A DNA stretch of 64,000 nucleotides, taken from the NCBI GenBank assembly GCA_963776845.1, contig CAVZOJ010000024.1, positions 16,462-80,461 on the forward strand. Reading direction: 5' to 3'. This DNA is from Roseitranquillus sp963776845 (GTDB lineage: Bacteria > Pseudomonadota > Alphaproteobacteria > Rhodobacterales > Rhodobacteraceae). A program made the position numbers and the translations under genes. The notes below the pieces were generated by a model. The model was given only the letters and a program-made list of their open reading frames with translations. It searched no databases and was not told the DNA's origin. Positions 1 to 9,784 of the stretch are shown here, piece after piece; the first letter of the stretch is position 1, and the number at the start of each line of letters is the position of its first letter.

Positions 1-1789
1 CGGTGACGACACCGATCTGGTCCTCGCGCTCGGCCAGCCCGTAGCGGAACTTCTTGACCCCGAGGAAGTCGTTGAGATTGTCCGCCGTGACGACCACCTT
101 GTCGGTGTCCTTGCGCACAATCCGCGTCACCGCCTTGCGGCAGAGCTTGGCGATCTCGCGCTCGAGGTTCCTGACGCCCGCCTCACGCGTGTAGACGCGG
201 ATCATCTCGTGCAGCGCCTCGTCCGTCAGCTCGAACTCGCGCGCCTTCAGGCCATGGTTCTTGATCTGCTTAGGGATCAGATGCCGCTTGGCGATCTCCA
301 ACTTCTCGTCCTCGGTGTAGCCGGCGAGCGTGATGATCTCCATCCGGTCGAGCAGCGGGCTCGGCATGTTGTACGAGTTCGCCGTCGTGATGAACATCAC
401 GTTCGAGAGGTCGTACTCAACCTCGAGGTAGTGGTCGACGAACGTCGAGTTCTGCTCGGGATCGAGCACCTCCAGCATCGCCGAGGCCGGGTCGCCACGG
501 AAGTCCTGGCCCATCTTGTCGATCTCGTCGAGCAGGATGAGCGGGTTCGTGGTCTTCGCCTTCTTCAGCGACTGGATGATCTTGCCCGGCATCGAACCGA
601 TGTAGGTCCGGCGGTGGCCACGGATCTCCAACTCGTCCCGGACGCCGCCCAGCGAAATCCGGATGAACTCGCGGCCCGTGGCACGCGCGACTGATTTGCC
701 GAGCGACGTCTTGCCGACGCCCGGAGGGCCGACGAGGCACAAGATCGGCCCGCGCAGCTTCTTCGAGCGCTGCTGCACCGCCAGGTACTCGACGATCCGC
801 TCCTTGACCTTCTCGAGGCTGTAGTGGTCGTCGTCCAGCACCTTCTGGGCGCGGGTCAGATCCTTCTTGACGCGGGACTTAACGCCCCACGGGATCGACA
901 GCATCCAGTCGAGGTAGTTGCGCACGACGGTCGCCTCGGCCGACATCGGCGACATCGACTTCAGCTTCTTGACCTCGGCGTCGGCCTTCTCGCGCGCTTC
1001 CTTGCTCAGCTTAGTCTCGCTGATGCGCTTCTCGAGCTCGGCGACCTCGTTCTGGCCGTCCTCGCCGTCGCCGAGTTCCTTCTGAATGGCCTTCATCTGC
1101 TCATTCAGGTAGTACTCGCGCTGGGTGCGCTCCATCTGGCTCTTGACGCGGGTCTTGATCTTCTTCTCGACTTGGAGGACCGACATCTCGCCCTGCATCA
1201 GGCCATAGACCTTCTCTAGCCGCTCTGCGACTGGCAGGGTCTCGAGCAAGGCCTGCTTCTGGCCTACCTCCACGCCAAGATGGCCTGCGACAGTGTCGGC
1301 GAGCTTGGCAGGCTCCTTCGTCTCGGCAACCGAGGCCAAGGCTTCCTCGGGGATGTTCTTCTTGACCTTGGCGTAGCGCTCGAACTCTTCGGCGACCGAC
1401 TTTGTCAGCGCCGCGATGGTGTCGGCGTCTCCCGCCTCCTCGGCCAGTTCCTCGGCCCGCGCTTCGAAGAACGAGTCATTCTCGACGTACTCGGTGATCT
1501 TCACGCGCGTCCGCCCCTCGACCAGCACCTTCACGGTGCCGTCGGGCAGCTTCAACAGCTGCAGCACGTTTGCGAGGACGCCAACGCGGTAGATACCCTC
1601 CTCCGTCGGGTCGTCGACGCTGGGGTCCATCTGGCTGGACAGCAGGATCTGCTTGTCGTCCGCCATCACCTCTTCCAGCGCCCGCACGGACTTCTCCCGC
1701 CCGACGAACAGCGGCACGATCATGTGCGGAAACACGACAATATCGCGCAGCGGCAGGACGGGGTGACTATCGCGGATCTGATCGGTCAT
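1..1789 (-). CDS. lon: Lon ATP-dependent protease, C-terminus beyond window
   Basis: Lon is the cytoplasmic AAA+ serine protease that unfolds and degrades damaged and selected regulatory proteins. The ATG at 1789 has an AAGGA ribosome site a few bases upstream on the minus strand. The N-terminus carries the LON-domain motif PLRDIVVFP. Walker A GPPGVGKTS lies near residue 354 and Walker B LLLDEIDKM near residue 420, followed by typical AAA+ and lid sequence. The frame is open to the window edge at about residue 596. Lon is usually about 800 residues, so the Ser-Lys peptidase domain is outside the window. The 247 bases between this start and the end of tgt hold no recognisable gene and must contain the promoter. 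Assignment is secure. Confidence 0.96.
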   Translation of the reverse strand, partial: MTDQIRDSHPVLPLRDIVVFPHMIVPLFVGREKSVRALEEVMADDKQILLSSQMDPSVDDPTEEGIYRVGVLANVLQLLKLPDGTVKVLVEGRTRVKITEYVENDSFFEARAEELAEEAGDADTIAALTKSVAEEFERYAKVKKNIPEEALASVAETKEPAKLADTVAGHLGVEVGQKQALLETLPVAERLEKVYGLMQGEMSVLQVEKKIKTRVKSQMERTQREYYLNEQMKAIQKELGDGEDGQNEVAELEKRISETKLSKEAREKADAEVKKLKSMSPMSAEATVVRNYLDWMLSIPWGVKSRVKKDLTRAQKVLDDDHYSLEKVKERIVEYLAVQQRSKKLRGPILCLVGPPGVGKTSLGKSVARATGREFIRISLGGVRDELEIRGHRRTYIGSMPGKIIQSLKKAKTTNPLILLDEIDKMGQDFRGDPASAMLEVLDPEQNSTFVDHYLEVEYDLSNVMFITTANSYNMPSPLLDRMEIITLAGYTEDEKLEIAKRHLIPKQIKNHGLKAREFELTDEALHEMIRVYTREAGVRNLEREIAKLCRKAVTRIVRKDTDKVVVTADNLNDFLGVKKFRYGLAEREDQIGVVT

Positions 1790-2036
1790 GTGATTTCCTT
1801 CTTAGCGAGCCATCGCCCGCCCCGGATCGTGGCAGCGTCGGCAGGCTCCTACAGACGGCTAGATTTGGGCATCGCGCCGAGTCCGTTCAACCTCGGCCGG
1901 TCGGATGAGATTGTGCCCGCCGCCCACGCATATCGCAAGCTCCACCGGCAGGCTCGTCTGAGTGTCTGCCTCGATCGCACGAAGCACCGCCAGACATCTA
2001 TCGTGTTCCCTGGCGCCGGACCTGTGGTCAACCGAC

Positions 2037-3155
2037 CTAGCCTTCGGTGCGCCTCATCCTCTGGAATTCGGACTCCCATCGGGCAAAGCGCCCGTCCAGG
2101 ATCGCTGCCCGCATCCCTGCCATGAGATCCTGATAGTAGTGCAGATTGTGCCACGTAAGTAGCATCCCCGAAATCATCTCTCCGGCGCGAAACACGTGGT
2201 GCAGGTACGCGCGGGAGTAATTGCTGCATGCCGGACAGGCGCACTCGTGATCCAGCGGCTCCGGATCCTCTCGGTGACGCGCGTTCTTGATGTTCACGAC
2301 GCCGTGCCGTGTGAACGCCTGCCCGGTTCGTCCCGACCGTGACGGAAGCACGCAGTCCATCATGTCGACACCGCGTGCGACCGCGCCCACGATGTCATCG
2401 GGCTTCCCGACACCCATGAGATAGCGTGGTCGATCTTCCGGCAGCATCGCCGGCGCGTGGTCCAGCACGCCGAACATGGCCTCCTGCCCCTCGCCTACAG
2501 CCAGCCCGCCGATGGCGTAGCCGTCGAAGCCGATCGCGCGTAGCGCCTCTGCGCTCTCCTCTCGCAGTTCCCGCGTGACACCACCCTGCTGGATTCCGAA
2601 CAGCGCGTGCCCCGGCCGGTCGCCGAACGCGGCCTTCGACCGCTCCGCCCAGCGCATCGAGAGGCGCATCGCCCGCGCCACCTCGGCCTCGTCCGCCGGC
2701 AGCGCCGGACACTCGTCGAAAGCCATCACGATATCCGAGCCGAGCAGCCGCTGGATCTCCATCGACCTTTCCGGCGTCAGCTCGTGCGGAGAGCCGTCAA
2801 TGTGGCTGCGGAAAGTCACCCCGCGCTCGTCGAGCTTCCGCAGGTCGGCGAGGCTCATCACCTGGAAGCCGCCCGAATCCGTCAGGATCGGCTTCTCCCA
2901 GTGCATGAACCGGTGCAGCCCACCCAACCTGTGCACCAGCTCCGCCCCCGGCCGCAGCATCAGGTGGTAGGTGTTACCGAGCAGGATACCCGCCCCAGTC
3001 GCCGCGACACTCTCCGGCAACATCGCCTTGACCGTTCCCGCCGTTCCGACCGGCATAAAGGCCGGTGTCCGGATATCCCCCCGCGGCGTCCGGATCAGAC
3101 CGGCTCGCGCAGCACCGTCGCTTGCGAGCAGCGAGAAGGAAAACCCATCCGTCAT
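2037..3155 (-). CDS. tgt: tRNA-guanine transglycosylase
   Basis: Tgt exchanges guanine-34 for preQ1 in tRNAs with GUN anticodons, the first tRNA-bound step of queuosine synthesis. The protein is 372 residues, normal for bacterial Tgt. D93 in TDSGGFQ matches the substrate-binding aspartate and D267 in MDCVLPSRSGR the catalytic nucleophile. C305, C307 and C310 with H336 match the structural zinc site. The gene ends in TAG, evidence that TAG is an ordinary stop in this genome. It lies upstream of lon on the same strand, 247 bases away. The 294 bases between this start and the plus-strand sufT hold no recognisable gene and presumably carry both promoters. Confidence 0.97.
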   Translation of the reverse strand: MTDGFSFSLLASDGAARAGLIRTPRGDIRTPAFMPVGTAGTVKAMLPESVAATGAGILLGNTYHLMLRPGAELVHRLGGLHRFMHWEKPILTDSGGFQVMSLADLRKLDERGVTFRSHIDGSPHELTPERSMEIQRLLGSDIVMAFDECPALPADEAEVARAMRLSMRWAERSKAAFGDRPGHALFGIQQGGVTRELREESAEALRAIGFDGYAIGGLAVGEGQEAMFGVLDHAPAMLPEDRPRYLMGVGKPDDIVGAVARGVDMMDCVLPSRSGRTGQAFTRHGVVNIKNARHREDPEPLDHECACPACSNYSRAYLHHVFRAGEMISGMLLTWHNLHYYQDLMAGMRAAILDGRFARWESEFQRMRRTEG

Positions 3156-3449
3156 CGCGGCCGGATAGCGCTCGCGTGGCAGGACGGCAAGGCGGCGGGA
3201 AACCGAAGGTACCAGAGCGAAATGCTGGAGACCCGTCGGACGCGTGGACGGTGGGATCTTCTCAGATCCTTCCGCGGCCCCGTCGATTGCGGGTATGCGT
3301 ACACGAGATCAGTGACGCCGCGCGGATCTCCGCGGTTTCAGTCGTGCCGTTTGGGTTCGGACGTCCGCACAGGCGCTAAGGCATCCGGCCTTTACCCGCT
3401 CGCTGCCATTCCCTATCTTCTCACTCAACAAATCCCCGGGAGATGCCAG

Positions 3450-3815
3450 ATGTCGATCGCAACCGGCGATAAGCTCGAGGGGCAGCCGCTGATACGCCCC
3501 TCCTCCACCGACCATCCGCTCTACGAGACGGTCGTCGAAGCGTGCCGGGGAGTCTACGATCCCGAGATACCGGTGAACATCTACGATCTCGGGCTTGTCT
3601 ACACGATCGACATCACTCCCGAGAACGACGTCAACGTCACGATGACGCTCACTGCACCAGGCTGCCCCGTCGCCGGTGAGATGCCCGGCTGGGTCGCTGG
3701 CGCCATCGAGCCGCTGCCCGGCGTGCGCCACGTCGATGTCGATCTCACGTGGGAACCGCCGTGGGGCATGGACATGATGTCGGATGAGGCGCGGCTGGAA
3801 CTCGGCTTCATGTAG
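3450..3815 (+). CDS. sufT: DUF59/MIP18 family iron-sulfur assembly protein
   Basis: This 121-residue protein belongs to the DUF59 (MIP18/PaaD-like) family; the free-standing form associated with Suf genes is usually called SufT and helps mature Fe-S proteins. The family core is visible as VYDPEIPVNIYDLGLVY, then LTAPGCPVAGEMPGWV and a C-terminal WEPPWGMDMMSDEAR. The frame is open much further upstream, but the ATG at 3450 was chosen because a GGGAG ribosome site precedes it and family homology starts there. No other suf operon gene is adjacent; a SufA-type carrier lies about 3.5 kb downstream. The gene stops with TAG. Confidence 0.9.
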   Translation: MSIATGDKLEGQPLIRPSSTDHPLYETVVEACRGVYDPEIPVNIYDLGLVYTIDITPENDVNVTMTLTAPGCPVAGEMPGWVAGAIEPLPGVRHVDVDLTWEPPWGMDMMSDEARLELGFM

Positions 3816-3977
3816 GCGGCCCAGAGGAGCCGGAACCTGAAGGTCGGTTGTAATGGCTCTCGCAGGCGAGGCTGCGCCAGGTTGACGAAGCGGGTCCAGG
3901 TCCTTCGCTGACGGTACCATAAATCCGCCAACTCGATCTCTTGCGGAACCGCGCGGAGGCGGCCGTGTTCTCCTCCC

Positions 3978-5621
3978 ATGCGACACCTTGTTTCGGCGGC
4001 CCTCGCCGTCATATCGCTTGGCCTGATGTCCGCTGTTCTTGCCCAACAGGACGGCACCTCCGGCGACCCGGTGTTCCCCCGCCAGCAACTGAACGAAGGT
4101 CTCCAGCCCCGACCCGAGACGCTTGATCTCGAGACGCCGCGCACCAGCCTCGAGACGTTCCTCGCGGCAGCGGAGGCCGGGCGGTGGGACGCCGCCGCGC
4201 ACGTCCTCGACCTCACCGAGGTGGCACCGGACGATCAGCCGATCGCCGGCCCCGCCCTGGCCCGCGAACTGCACTCGGTGATCAGTCGCAAGGTGATCGT
4301 GCGCTGGTCGGACCTGCCCGATCGACCGGATGGGATGGTCGAGCGCGGATCGAGCGACAACCCGCTGGTGGGCGAGAAGCGCCGCTCTCTCTCGCTTGGT
4401 GTCATTGAAAAGGGCGACCGCCCTGTCACGATCCGCCTCAACCGAACTCAGGAAGAAGGCGGCGAGCCGGCTTGGCTTTTCTCGCCGCAGACAGTCGCGG
4501 ACACACCCGCCCTCTATGCGCAACATGGACCCTCGGCGCTTGAACTCGCGATCCCTCCGGCGCTGCAACGCGATGCCGCGTTTGGCCTTCGCCTTTGGGA
4601 GATCCTGTTTCTCCCAGCCGCGGTCGCGCTGATCTGGATCACCGGCCTTGCCGTTTGGCGTTTCCTCGGCGCCCGCGCCGCCTCTTCGCGCCGACGGCTG
4701 CCCCGCCGCATCCTCCGCGACGCGCGGCTCCCCGCGACGATTGCCGTCACCGCCGCGCTCTTGTCCTGGCTGACGACCGAACTGCTGGTCGTTTCGTCCG
4801 TCGCGTCCGCGATCCTTCAGCCGACGATTCTGCTCGGCTACGTCGCGGCGGCGGTCATCCTCGTCGTCAACGTCATCGATGCGATCCTCGAGCGCGTCGT
4901 CGCCACCGATCCCGGAGAGATGTCGCAACCCGAGAATGCCGGCGAGCGGGCGCTTGCGACGGGTATCTCCGGGCTCCGCCGCGCGGTCCTCGTGATCGCC
5001 GTCTTAGCCGGGGCGGGCATCATCCTGACCTCGGCCAGCGTCTTCCAGTCGCTTGGCCTGTCGCTCCTCGCCTCGGCGAGTGTCCTGACACTGGTGCTCG
5101 GCTTCGCGGCGCGAGAGGTTTTGGGCAACATCATGGCCTGCCTGCAGATTTCGCTGAACCGCTCGGCGCGGATCGGCGATCAGGTGATCTTCGAGGGTAA
5201 GTGGTGCACGGTGGAGCGCATTCACTTCACGTTCGTCCAACTCCAGATCTGGACCGGCAATCGCCTGATCGTACCGGTCTCGCAGTTCGTCTCGGAGCCG
5301 TTCGAGAACTGGTCGCTGGGCGACGTCGCCATGATCCGGCCGATCCGACTGAAGCTCGGCCACGAAGCCGACATCTCGCCCCTCCGCGAGGCGTTCCGTC
5401 GGATCGTCAAGGAAGACGAGGGCATCAACCCGAAGGAGGACGCCGCGGTCTACGTCACCGGCCACGATGCGTTCGGCATCGATATCCGCTTCAACGTGCC
5501 CGTCCCCGATCCTCAGGCAGGCTGGGCCATCGAATGCCGCGTGCGCGAGAAGCTCCTTGCCAGTGCCCGCGAGCTCGGGGTCGAGATGCCCGATGAAGTG
5601 GCCCGCATGGACGCTGCCTGA
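3978..5621 (+). CDS. MscS family mechanosensitive ion channel
   Basis: A 547-residue membrane protein that probably acts as a tension-gated channel releasing solutes on hypo-osmotic shock. It starts with a signal peptide (hydrophobic stretch to residue 22, ending SAVLAQ). A soluble region of about 170 residues follows, which suggests a periplasmic domain as in larger MscS relatives. Several hydrophobic segments occur between about residues 190 and 390. The MscS pore helix and beta domain follow: GFAAREVLGNIMA, then RIGDQVIF and NRLIVPVSQFV. The C-terminus is a mixed alpha/beta domain. It stands alone, with sufT upstream and a broken acetyltransferase downstream. The exact substrate or gating class cannot be told from sequence. 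Confidence 0.9.
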   Translation: MRHLVSAALAVISLGLMSAVLAQQDGTSGDPVFPRQQLNEGLQPRPETLDLETPRTSLETFLAAAEAGRWDAAAHVLDLTEVAPDDQPIAGPALARELHSVISRKVIVRWSDLPDRPDGMVERGSSDNPLVGEKRRSLSLGVIEKGDRPVTIRLNRTQEEGGEPAWLFSPQTVADTPALYAQHGPSALELAIPPALQRDAAFGLRLWEILFLPAAVALIWITGLAVWRFLGARAASSRRRLPRRILRDARLPATIAVTAALLSWLTTELLVVSSVASAILQPTILLGYVAAAVILVVNVIDAILERVVATDPGEMSQPENAGERALATGISGLRRAVLVIAVLAGAGIILTSASVFQSLGLSLLASASVLTLVLGFAAREVLGNIMACLQISLNRSARIGDQVIFEGKWCTVERIHFTFVQLQIWTGNRLIVPVSQFVSEPFENWSLGDVAMIRPIRLKLGHEADISPLREAFRRIVKEDEGINPKEDAAVYVTGHDAFGIDIRFNVPVPDPQAGWAIECRVREKLLASARELGVEMPDEVARMDAA

Positions 5622-5894
5622 GCCGGACGGGCCGCAAGATCGAGCCCCGTTCGCGGCGCCTCTGAGGCTCCCTCTCCGCGCCGAGAAAACATCGGTGCCT
5701 CCGTGGCGTCTCGCCTCCAGTGAGAGGCTGCGATGCGCTTTTCCCTCGCCCCATACGCGCTTGAGGCTCTTCAATAGGCGAGATCAAAGCGATCAAGCGA
5801 AGGTCCCAACTCCGGGCTATGTCGGATCGAGAGAACCCTGGCAGCGCCACCGATCCAGCTTGTCGACGCAGCGATTCGATCGCATGACACCGGC

Positions 5895-6612
5895 ATGGAC
5901 CACGACCTTTCGCTCGGCGCGCCTGTCACGATCCGCCTCCCGCGACCGCGGCCGCCGCGCACCGAGATGGCGGGCCGGTGGTGCCGCGTCGTTCCCGTCG
6001 ATCTCGGCCATGCAGCCGACCTCTTCGAAGCATTCGCCGTGGACACTTGCGGGCGCGGCTGGACGTATCTTCCCTACGGGCCGTTTTCCTCGCCGAGCGC
6101 GCTCGAGACATGGATGCAGGTAAGCTGCCTCGGCGAGGATCCGCTCTTCCACACCATCCTCGGTGCGGAGGGACGGCCGCTTGGTGTAGCCAGCTATCTG
6201 CGCATCACCCCCGAGCACGGCACGATCGAAATCGGGCACATCCACTTCGCCCCGGCGCTTCAAGGGCACCGCCGCGGCGACCGAGGCTCTGATGCTGATG
6301 ATGGCCGGCGCCTTCGACGAGCTCGGCTACCGCCGCGTCGAGTGGAAGTGCGACGCCCTCAATGCTGCTTCGAGACGCGCTGCCGTCCGCCTTGGCTTCG
6401 TCTATGAAGGCACGTTCGAACAGGCCGCCGTCGTCAAGGGACGCAACCGCGACACTGCATGGTTCGCCATGCTCGACCGCGACTGGCCTGAACGGCGCGC
6501 CGCCCTTCTGGACTGGCTTGACGGTCTCGATGCCGCCGGGCGGCAGTCGAGGCCCCTCGCACGCCGAAACGCTTCCTCCGGCGGCACAACCGTGTCACGC
6601 ATCGACACATGA
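5895..6612 (+). pseudogene. GNAT acetyltransferase (RimJ/RimL-like), one frameshift
   Basis: The two halves of a GNAT N-acetyltransferase lie in different frames. The first, from the ATG at 5895, contains VVPVDLGHAADLFEAF and runs to GHIHFAPALQ. The second, entering near 6265, contains RRVEWKCDALNAASRRAA and LGFVYEGTFEQ, a typical acetyl-CoA binding and C-terminal region of RimL-like enzymes. Dropping one G from GGG at 6264-6266 joins them exactly and gives 239 codons with stop (238 residues). The intact product would acetylate an amine, possibly a protein N-terminus or small molecule. Its stop overlaps the next ATG as ATGA. The 273 bases upstream hold only a 14-codon open frame that I do not call. 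Base error or recent mutation cannot be separated here. Confidence 0.8.
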
Positions 6613-7154
6613 CCGAGCGAGAGAAGATGGTCGCGGGCGAGCTCTATCGCCCCGGTGACGCAGAGCTTGTCGCGGCGCGGAAGCGCGCGCAGCGACTCCT
6701 CCGCGACTACGCCGCCACCGTCTACGGCGACGACGGGCGCAACGACATCCTGCGCGACCTCTTCGGGGGGCTCGGGCAGGACTGCGCGGTGCGTGCGCCC
6801 GTCTATCTCGACTACGGGTTCAACGTCTTTCTCGGGCGCAGCGTCTTCATCAACAACGCGGTGATGCTCGCAGACGTCTGCCCGATCCGCATCGGCGACA
6901 ACACGCAGATCGGCGCGATGGCGCAACTCCTTGCCGCCGATCACCCTCGTGATCCGCAGATCCGAGACGCCGGGCTGGAGAACGGCAGGCCGGTGACGAT
7001 CGGCCGGAACTGCTGGATCGGTGCAGGCGCGCTGATTCTGCCTGGCGTTACCATCGGCGACGACGCCATCGTCGGCGCGGGCGCGGTCGTAACCCGTGAC
7101 GTCGCGGCCGGCACGACCGTCGTCGGCAGCCCCGCCCGCCCGATTGGCGCCTGA
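6609..7154 (+). CDS. Sugar O-acetyltransferase, NodL/LacA/Maa type
   Basis: A 181-residue left-handed beta-helix acetyltransferase of the LacA/NodL/maltose acetyltransferase group, which moves acetyl from acetyl-CoA to a sugar hydroxyl. The N-terminal MAC domain is seen as MVAGELYRPGDAELVAARKRA. Hexapeptide repeats follow: RIGDNTQIG, then GRNCWIGAGALILPGVTIGDDAIVGAGAVV. The conserved catalytic-site histidine region is AADHPRD. The start overlaps the preceding acetyltransferase stop as ATGA, implying translational coupling. Acceptor specificity is not predictable. Confidence 0.92.
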   Translation: MTEREKMVAGELYRPGDAELVAARKRAQRLLRDYAATVYGDDGRNDILRDLFGGLGQDCAVRAPVYLDYGFNVFLGRSVFINNAVMLADVCPIRIGDNTQIGAMAQLLAADHPRDPQIRDAGLENGRPVTIGRNCWIGAGALILPGVTIGDDAIVGAGAVVTRDVAAGTTVVGSPARPIGA

Positions 7155-7371
7155 CCGATGTCGTGGCATCGGACTCGGTCGAGAGACCGACGCTGAGACG
7201 GGGCTCTCGGCTTCTGCGGCCGGTCTACATTGCTCACGCCCGCAAGCGGCCTCGAAGCACTCGGAGCCGACTTTGGACGCCGGGGCGATCACGAAACAGC
7301 GCCAAACGCGACCCCCTTTAACAAGAACCTTCACGCCCTTAGTGTAGAGTTTACCGCAAAGGAGCGCGCGC

Positions 7372-7752
7372 ATGTTCTCGATACCCGGCAAGGCGCCCGT
7401 CACGATCACGCCCGCCGCCGTCCGACAAATTACCAAGCTCATGGCCCGCGATGACGCCATGGGACTGCGCATTGGCGTCAAGAAGGGCGGCTGCGCCGGC
7501 ATGGAATATACCATGGACTACGTTGCGGAGGCCGATCCCAACGACGAGGTGGTCGAGCAGGACGGCGCCCGCGTGCTGATCGCGCCTATGGCGCAGATGT
7601 TCCTCTTCGGCACCGAGATCGACTACGAGACGTCGCTGCTCGAGTCCGGGTTCAAGTTTCGCAACCCGAACGTGACCGAGTCGTGCGGCTGCGGCGAGTC
7701 GATCAAGTTCCGCGACGTCGAGGATCTTGCCGAGGAACGCCGGGCCGGCTGA
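7372..7752 (+). CDS. sufA: HesB/IscA-type Fe-S cluster A-carrier
   Basis: A-type carriers bind or deliver [2Fe-2S] or [4Fe-4S] clusters to apoproteins. This 126-residue protein has the three required cysteines: C41 in GGCAGMEY, and C105 and C107 in ESCGCGES. The sequence is closest in style to the SufA proteins of alphaproteobacteria, but separation from ErpA/IscA by eye is not certain, so the symbol is tentative. A GGAG ribosome site precedes the ATG. The upstream 217 bases contain no gene. tpiA follows 69 bases downstream on the same strand. Confidence 0.9.
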   Translation: MFSIPGKAPVTITPAAVRQITKLMARDDAMGLRIGVKKGGCAGMEYTMDYVAEADPNDEVVEQDGARVLIAPMAQMFLFGTEIDYETSLLESGFKFRNPNVTESCGCGESIKFRDVEDLAEERRAG

Positions 7753-7821
7753 CTTCGGCCCAGACCCGACAGCACCAGATACCGCTTCGCCCTGCGGACG
7801 GAGCCCATTGGAGGCCAGGAC

Positions 7822-8565
7822 ATGCGCAAGCTCGCCGCCGGGAATTGGAAGATGAACGGCACGGCAGAGAATTTGGGCGAAGTGCGCGCCCTTGCGGATC
7901 GGCATCCGGAGCCCGGCTGCGATGTTCTGCTCTGCCCGCCGGCCACGCTGATCGACCGCATGGCCGACATCGCCTCCGCGACGCGCTTTCTGGTCGGGGG
8001 GCAGGACTGCCACGCTGCGGCCAGCGGCGCCCATACCGGAGACATCTCGGCGGCGATGCTGGCAGATGCTGGCGCCACCCACGTCATTCTCGGTCACTCC
8101 GAGCGCCGTACCGATCACGGTGAGACCGACGCGGACGTCTGCGCCAAGGTATCGGCCGCCCTTGCCGCAGACCTGACGCCAGTCGTCTGCCTCGGCGAGA
8201 CGCTCGATGAGCGCGAGGGTGGACGCACGATAGAGGTGGTGGAACGGCAACTCGGCGGCTCGATTCCAGACGAGGTTGATGCAGGCCGGCTGGTGGTCGC
8301 CTACGAGCCGGTCTGGGCCATCGGCACCGGGAAAGTTCCGACGATCGAGCAGATCGCGGAGGTTCACCGCATCCTCCGCGACCGCCTGGTCGAGCGCTTC
8401 GGCGAGGATGCGCGCGAGGTTCCGCTGCTCTACGGCGGTTCGGTCAAGCCCTCCAACGCGGCCGAAATCTTCGCGGTGCCGGACGTCGACGGCGCGCTCG
8501 TCGGAGGGGCCTCGCTCAAGGCGGCAGACTTCTCGGGCATCATCTCGGCGCTCGAATCCGCATGA
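7822..8565 (+). CDS. tpiA: Triose-phosphate isomerase
   Basis: TpiA interconverts dihydroxyacetone phosphate and glyceraldehyde 3-phosphate in glycolysis and gluconeogenesis. The 247-residue protein shows the whole active site: N8 and K10 in AAGNWKMNG, H92 in ILGHSERR, and E162 in AYEPVWAIGTGK. The phosphate loop LLYGGSVK and the C-terminal GGASLK motif are also present. A GGAGG ribosome site precedes the ATG. It faces the convergent flavin monooxygenase with only 16 bases between stops. Confidence 0.98.
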   Translation: MRKLAAGNWKMNGTAENLGEVRALADRHPEPGCDVLLCPPATLIDRMADIASATRFLVGGQDCHAAASGAHTGDISAAMLADAGATHVILGHSERRTDHGETDADVCAKVSAALAADLTPVVCLGETLDEREGGRTIEVVERQLGGSIPDEVDAGRLVVAYEPVWAIGTGKVPTIEQIAEVHRILRDRLVERFGEDAREVPLLYGGSVKPSNAAEIFAVPDVDGALVGGASLKAADFSGIISALESA

Positions 8566-8581
8566 GGCGAACGCTTCCGAT

Positions 8582-9781
8582 CTAGGGCCGCTCGCGCGTC
8601 TCGTCGTGGTCGTAAACCCAGTCGAAGCGTGCGATCGCACCGCCGGGCCTGATCCGCTCCATCAATCCGAGTCCCAAGTGCAGAACCCGTCGCTGCGGGC
8701 CGCGCCACATGTGGTACACCCAAGCGTTGGTCCCCGCGGCGGCGACGATACGTGCGGCGCGCGTACGACGACGCCCCTCGTAGACCGAAAGGGCGCGCTG
8801 CAACGGAAGCGTGGCGACGCAGTCTGCCAGCGCCCAGGCATCCTCCAGCGCCATGTTGGCGCCCTGCGCGAGAAACGGCAGCGTCGGGTGTGCGGCATCG
8901 CCGGCAAGAACGACGTGCCGGCCGTGCCAGCGGCGCGCCACGTCATGCCGGTGCAGGCCCCAGACATAGACGTCTCGCACCTCGTCGAGCAGCCCCGCTA
9001 GTCGCTGCGAAACTCCGCTAAACCGCCGCCGCATGTCCTCAGGGTCGCCCGGCGTCGACCAGCCCTCCGACGTCCAGGCACGCCGCGCCTCGACCGCAAC
9101 GAGATTCCGAAGTCCGCCCGCAAGCGGGTAGGTGACCACGTGTCGGCCGGGCGCCATGTGCACCTCGGCAACCGCTGGTCCCCTCCCCGGGACCAGCGCG
9201 CGCCAGGCGACCTGCCCCGTGAAGCGCGCCTCCTCAGCATCGCCCAGAGCCGATCGGGTACAGCCCCTAAGGCCGTCCGCGCCGACGACGAGGTCCGCCT
9301 CCCGCGTCGACCCATCGGCCATCACAAGTTGCCCGCCCGAAGTGCTGTCGGTCACGCCGGCAACACTCGCTCCGGTCTCGATCCGCACGCCTGCCCGGCG
9401 GGCTGAGGTAGCCAACAGTTCGAGCAGGCGTGCGCGATGCACAAGCACCCAGTCGCGGCCACCCAGCTCCATTCGAACTACGCGCCGGTCGTCCTCCGCC
9501 CGCCGCAGTTCCACGGCCTCGGCCGCGAGGCCTGCGCGCCGGAGATCCCCGTCGAGCCCCAGCGCGCGCAGCACGGCCACCCCGTTTGGCGTAATCTGAA
9601 GCCCTGCCCCGACCTCGGTCAAAGCGTCCGCCCGTTCCAGCACCACGACGTCGACGCCACGCCGCGCCATAGCCAGAGCCGTCGCAAGACCCGCGACACC
9701 GGCCCCCACGATCACCACATCCCTGACATGCGACGCGCCGGAGACGTCGCTCCGCCGCGGTGTCACCTCGTCAGGACTCAC
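8582..9781 (-). CDS. FAD-dependent monooxygenase, salicylate hydroxylase-like
   Basis: A 399-residue class A flavoprotein monooxygenase. The N-terminal FAD-binding Rossmann motif is VIVGAGVAGLATALAMARRG. The middle has the DG-type motif GADGLRGCTR, and the C-terminal half has GDAAHPTLPFLAQGANMALEDA, the pyrophosphate-binding GD motif. Relatives hydroxylate aromatic acids such as salicylate or 6-hydroxynicotinate with NAD(P)H and oxygen. No aromatic ring-cleavage gene is nearby, so the substrate is unknown. dksA lies just upstream on the same strand, 3 bases from this start, so the two may be cotranscribed. Confidence 0.9.
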   Translation of the reverse strand: MSPDEVTPRRSDVSGASHVRDVVIVGAGVAGLATALAMARRGVDVVVLERADALTEVGAGLQITPNGVAVLRALGLDGDLRRAGLAAEAVELRRAEDDRRVVRMELGGRDWVLVHRARLLELLATSARRAGVRIETGASVAGVTDSTSGGQLVMADGSTREADLVVGADGLRGCTRSALGDAEEARFTGQVAWRALVPGRGPAVAEVHMAPGRHVVTYPLAGGLRNLVAVEARRAWTSEGWSTPGDPEDMRRRFSGVSQRLAGLLDEVRDVYVWGLHRHDVARRWHGRHVVLAGDAAHPTLPFLAQGANMALEDAWALADCVATLPLQRALSVYEGRRRTRAARIVAAAGTNAWVYHMWRGPQRRVLHLGLGLMERIRPGGAIARFDWVYDHDETRERP

Positions 9782-9784
9782 GCG

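Noticed and set aside
3309..4928. A 539-codon minus-strand frame over sufT and the MscS-type gene
   Set aside because: It is antisense to two recognised genes, and its composition is typical of a GC shadow.
5733..5777. A 14-codon frame (MRFSLAPYALEALQ) before the acetyltransferase
   Set aside because: Too short to support, with no ribosome site and no overlap with a neighbour that would suggest a leader peptide.
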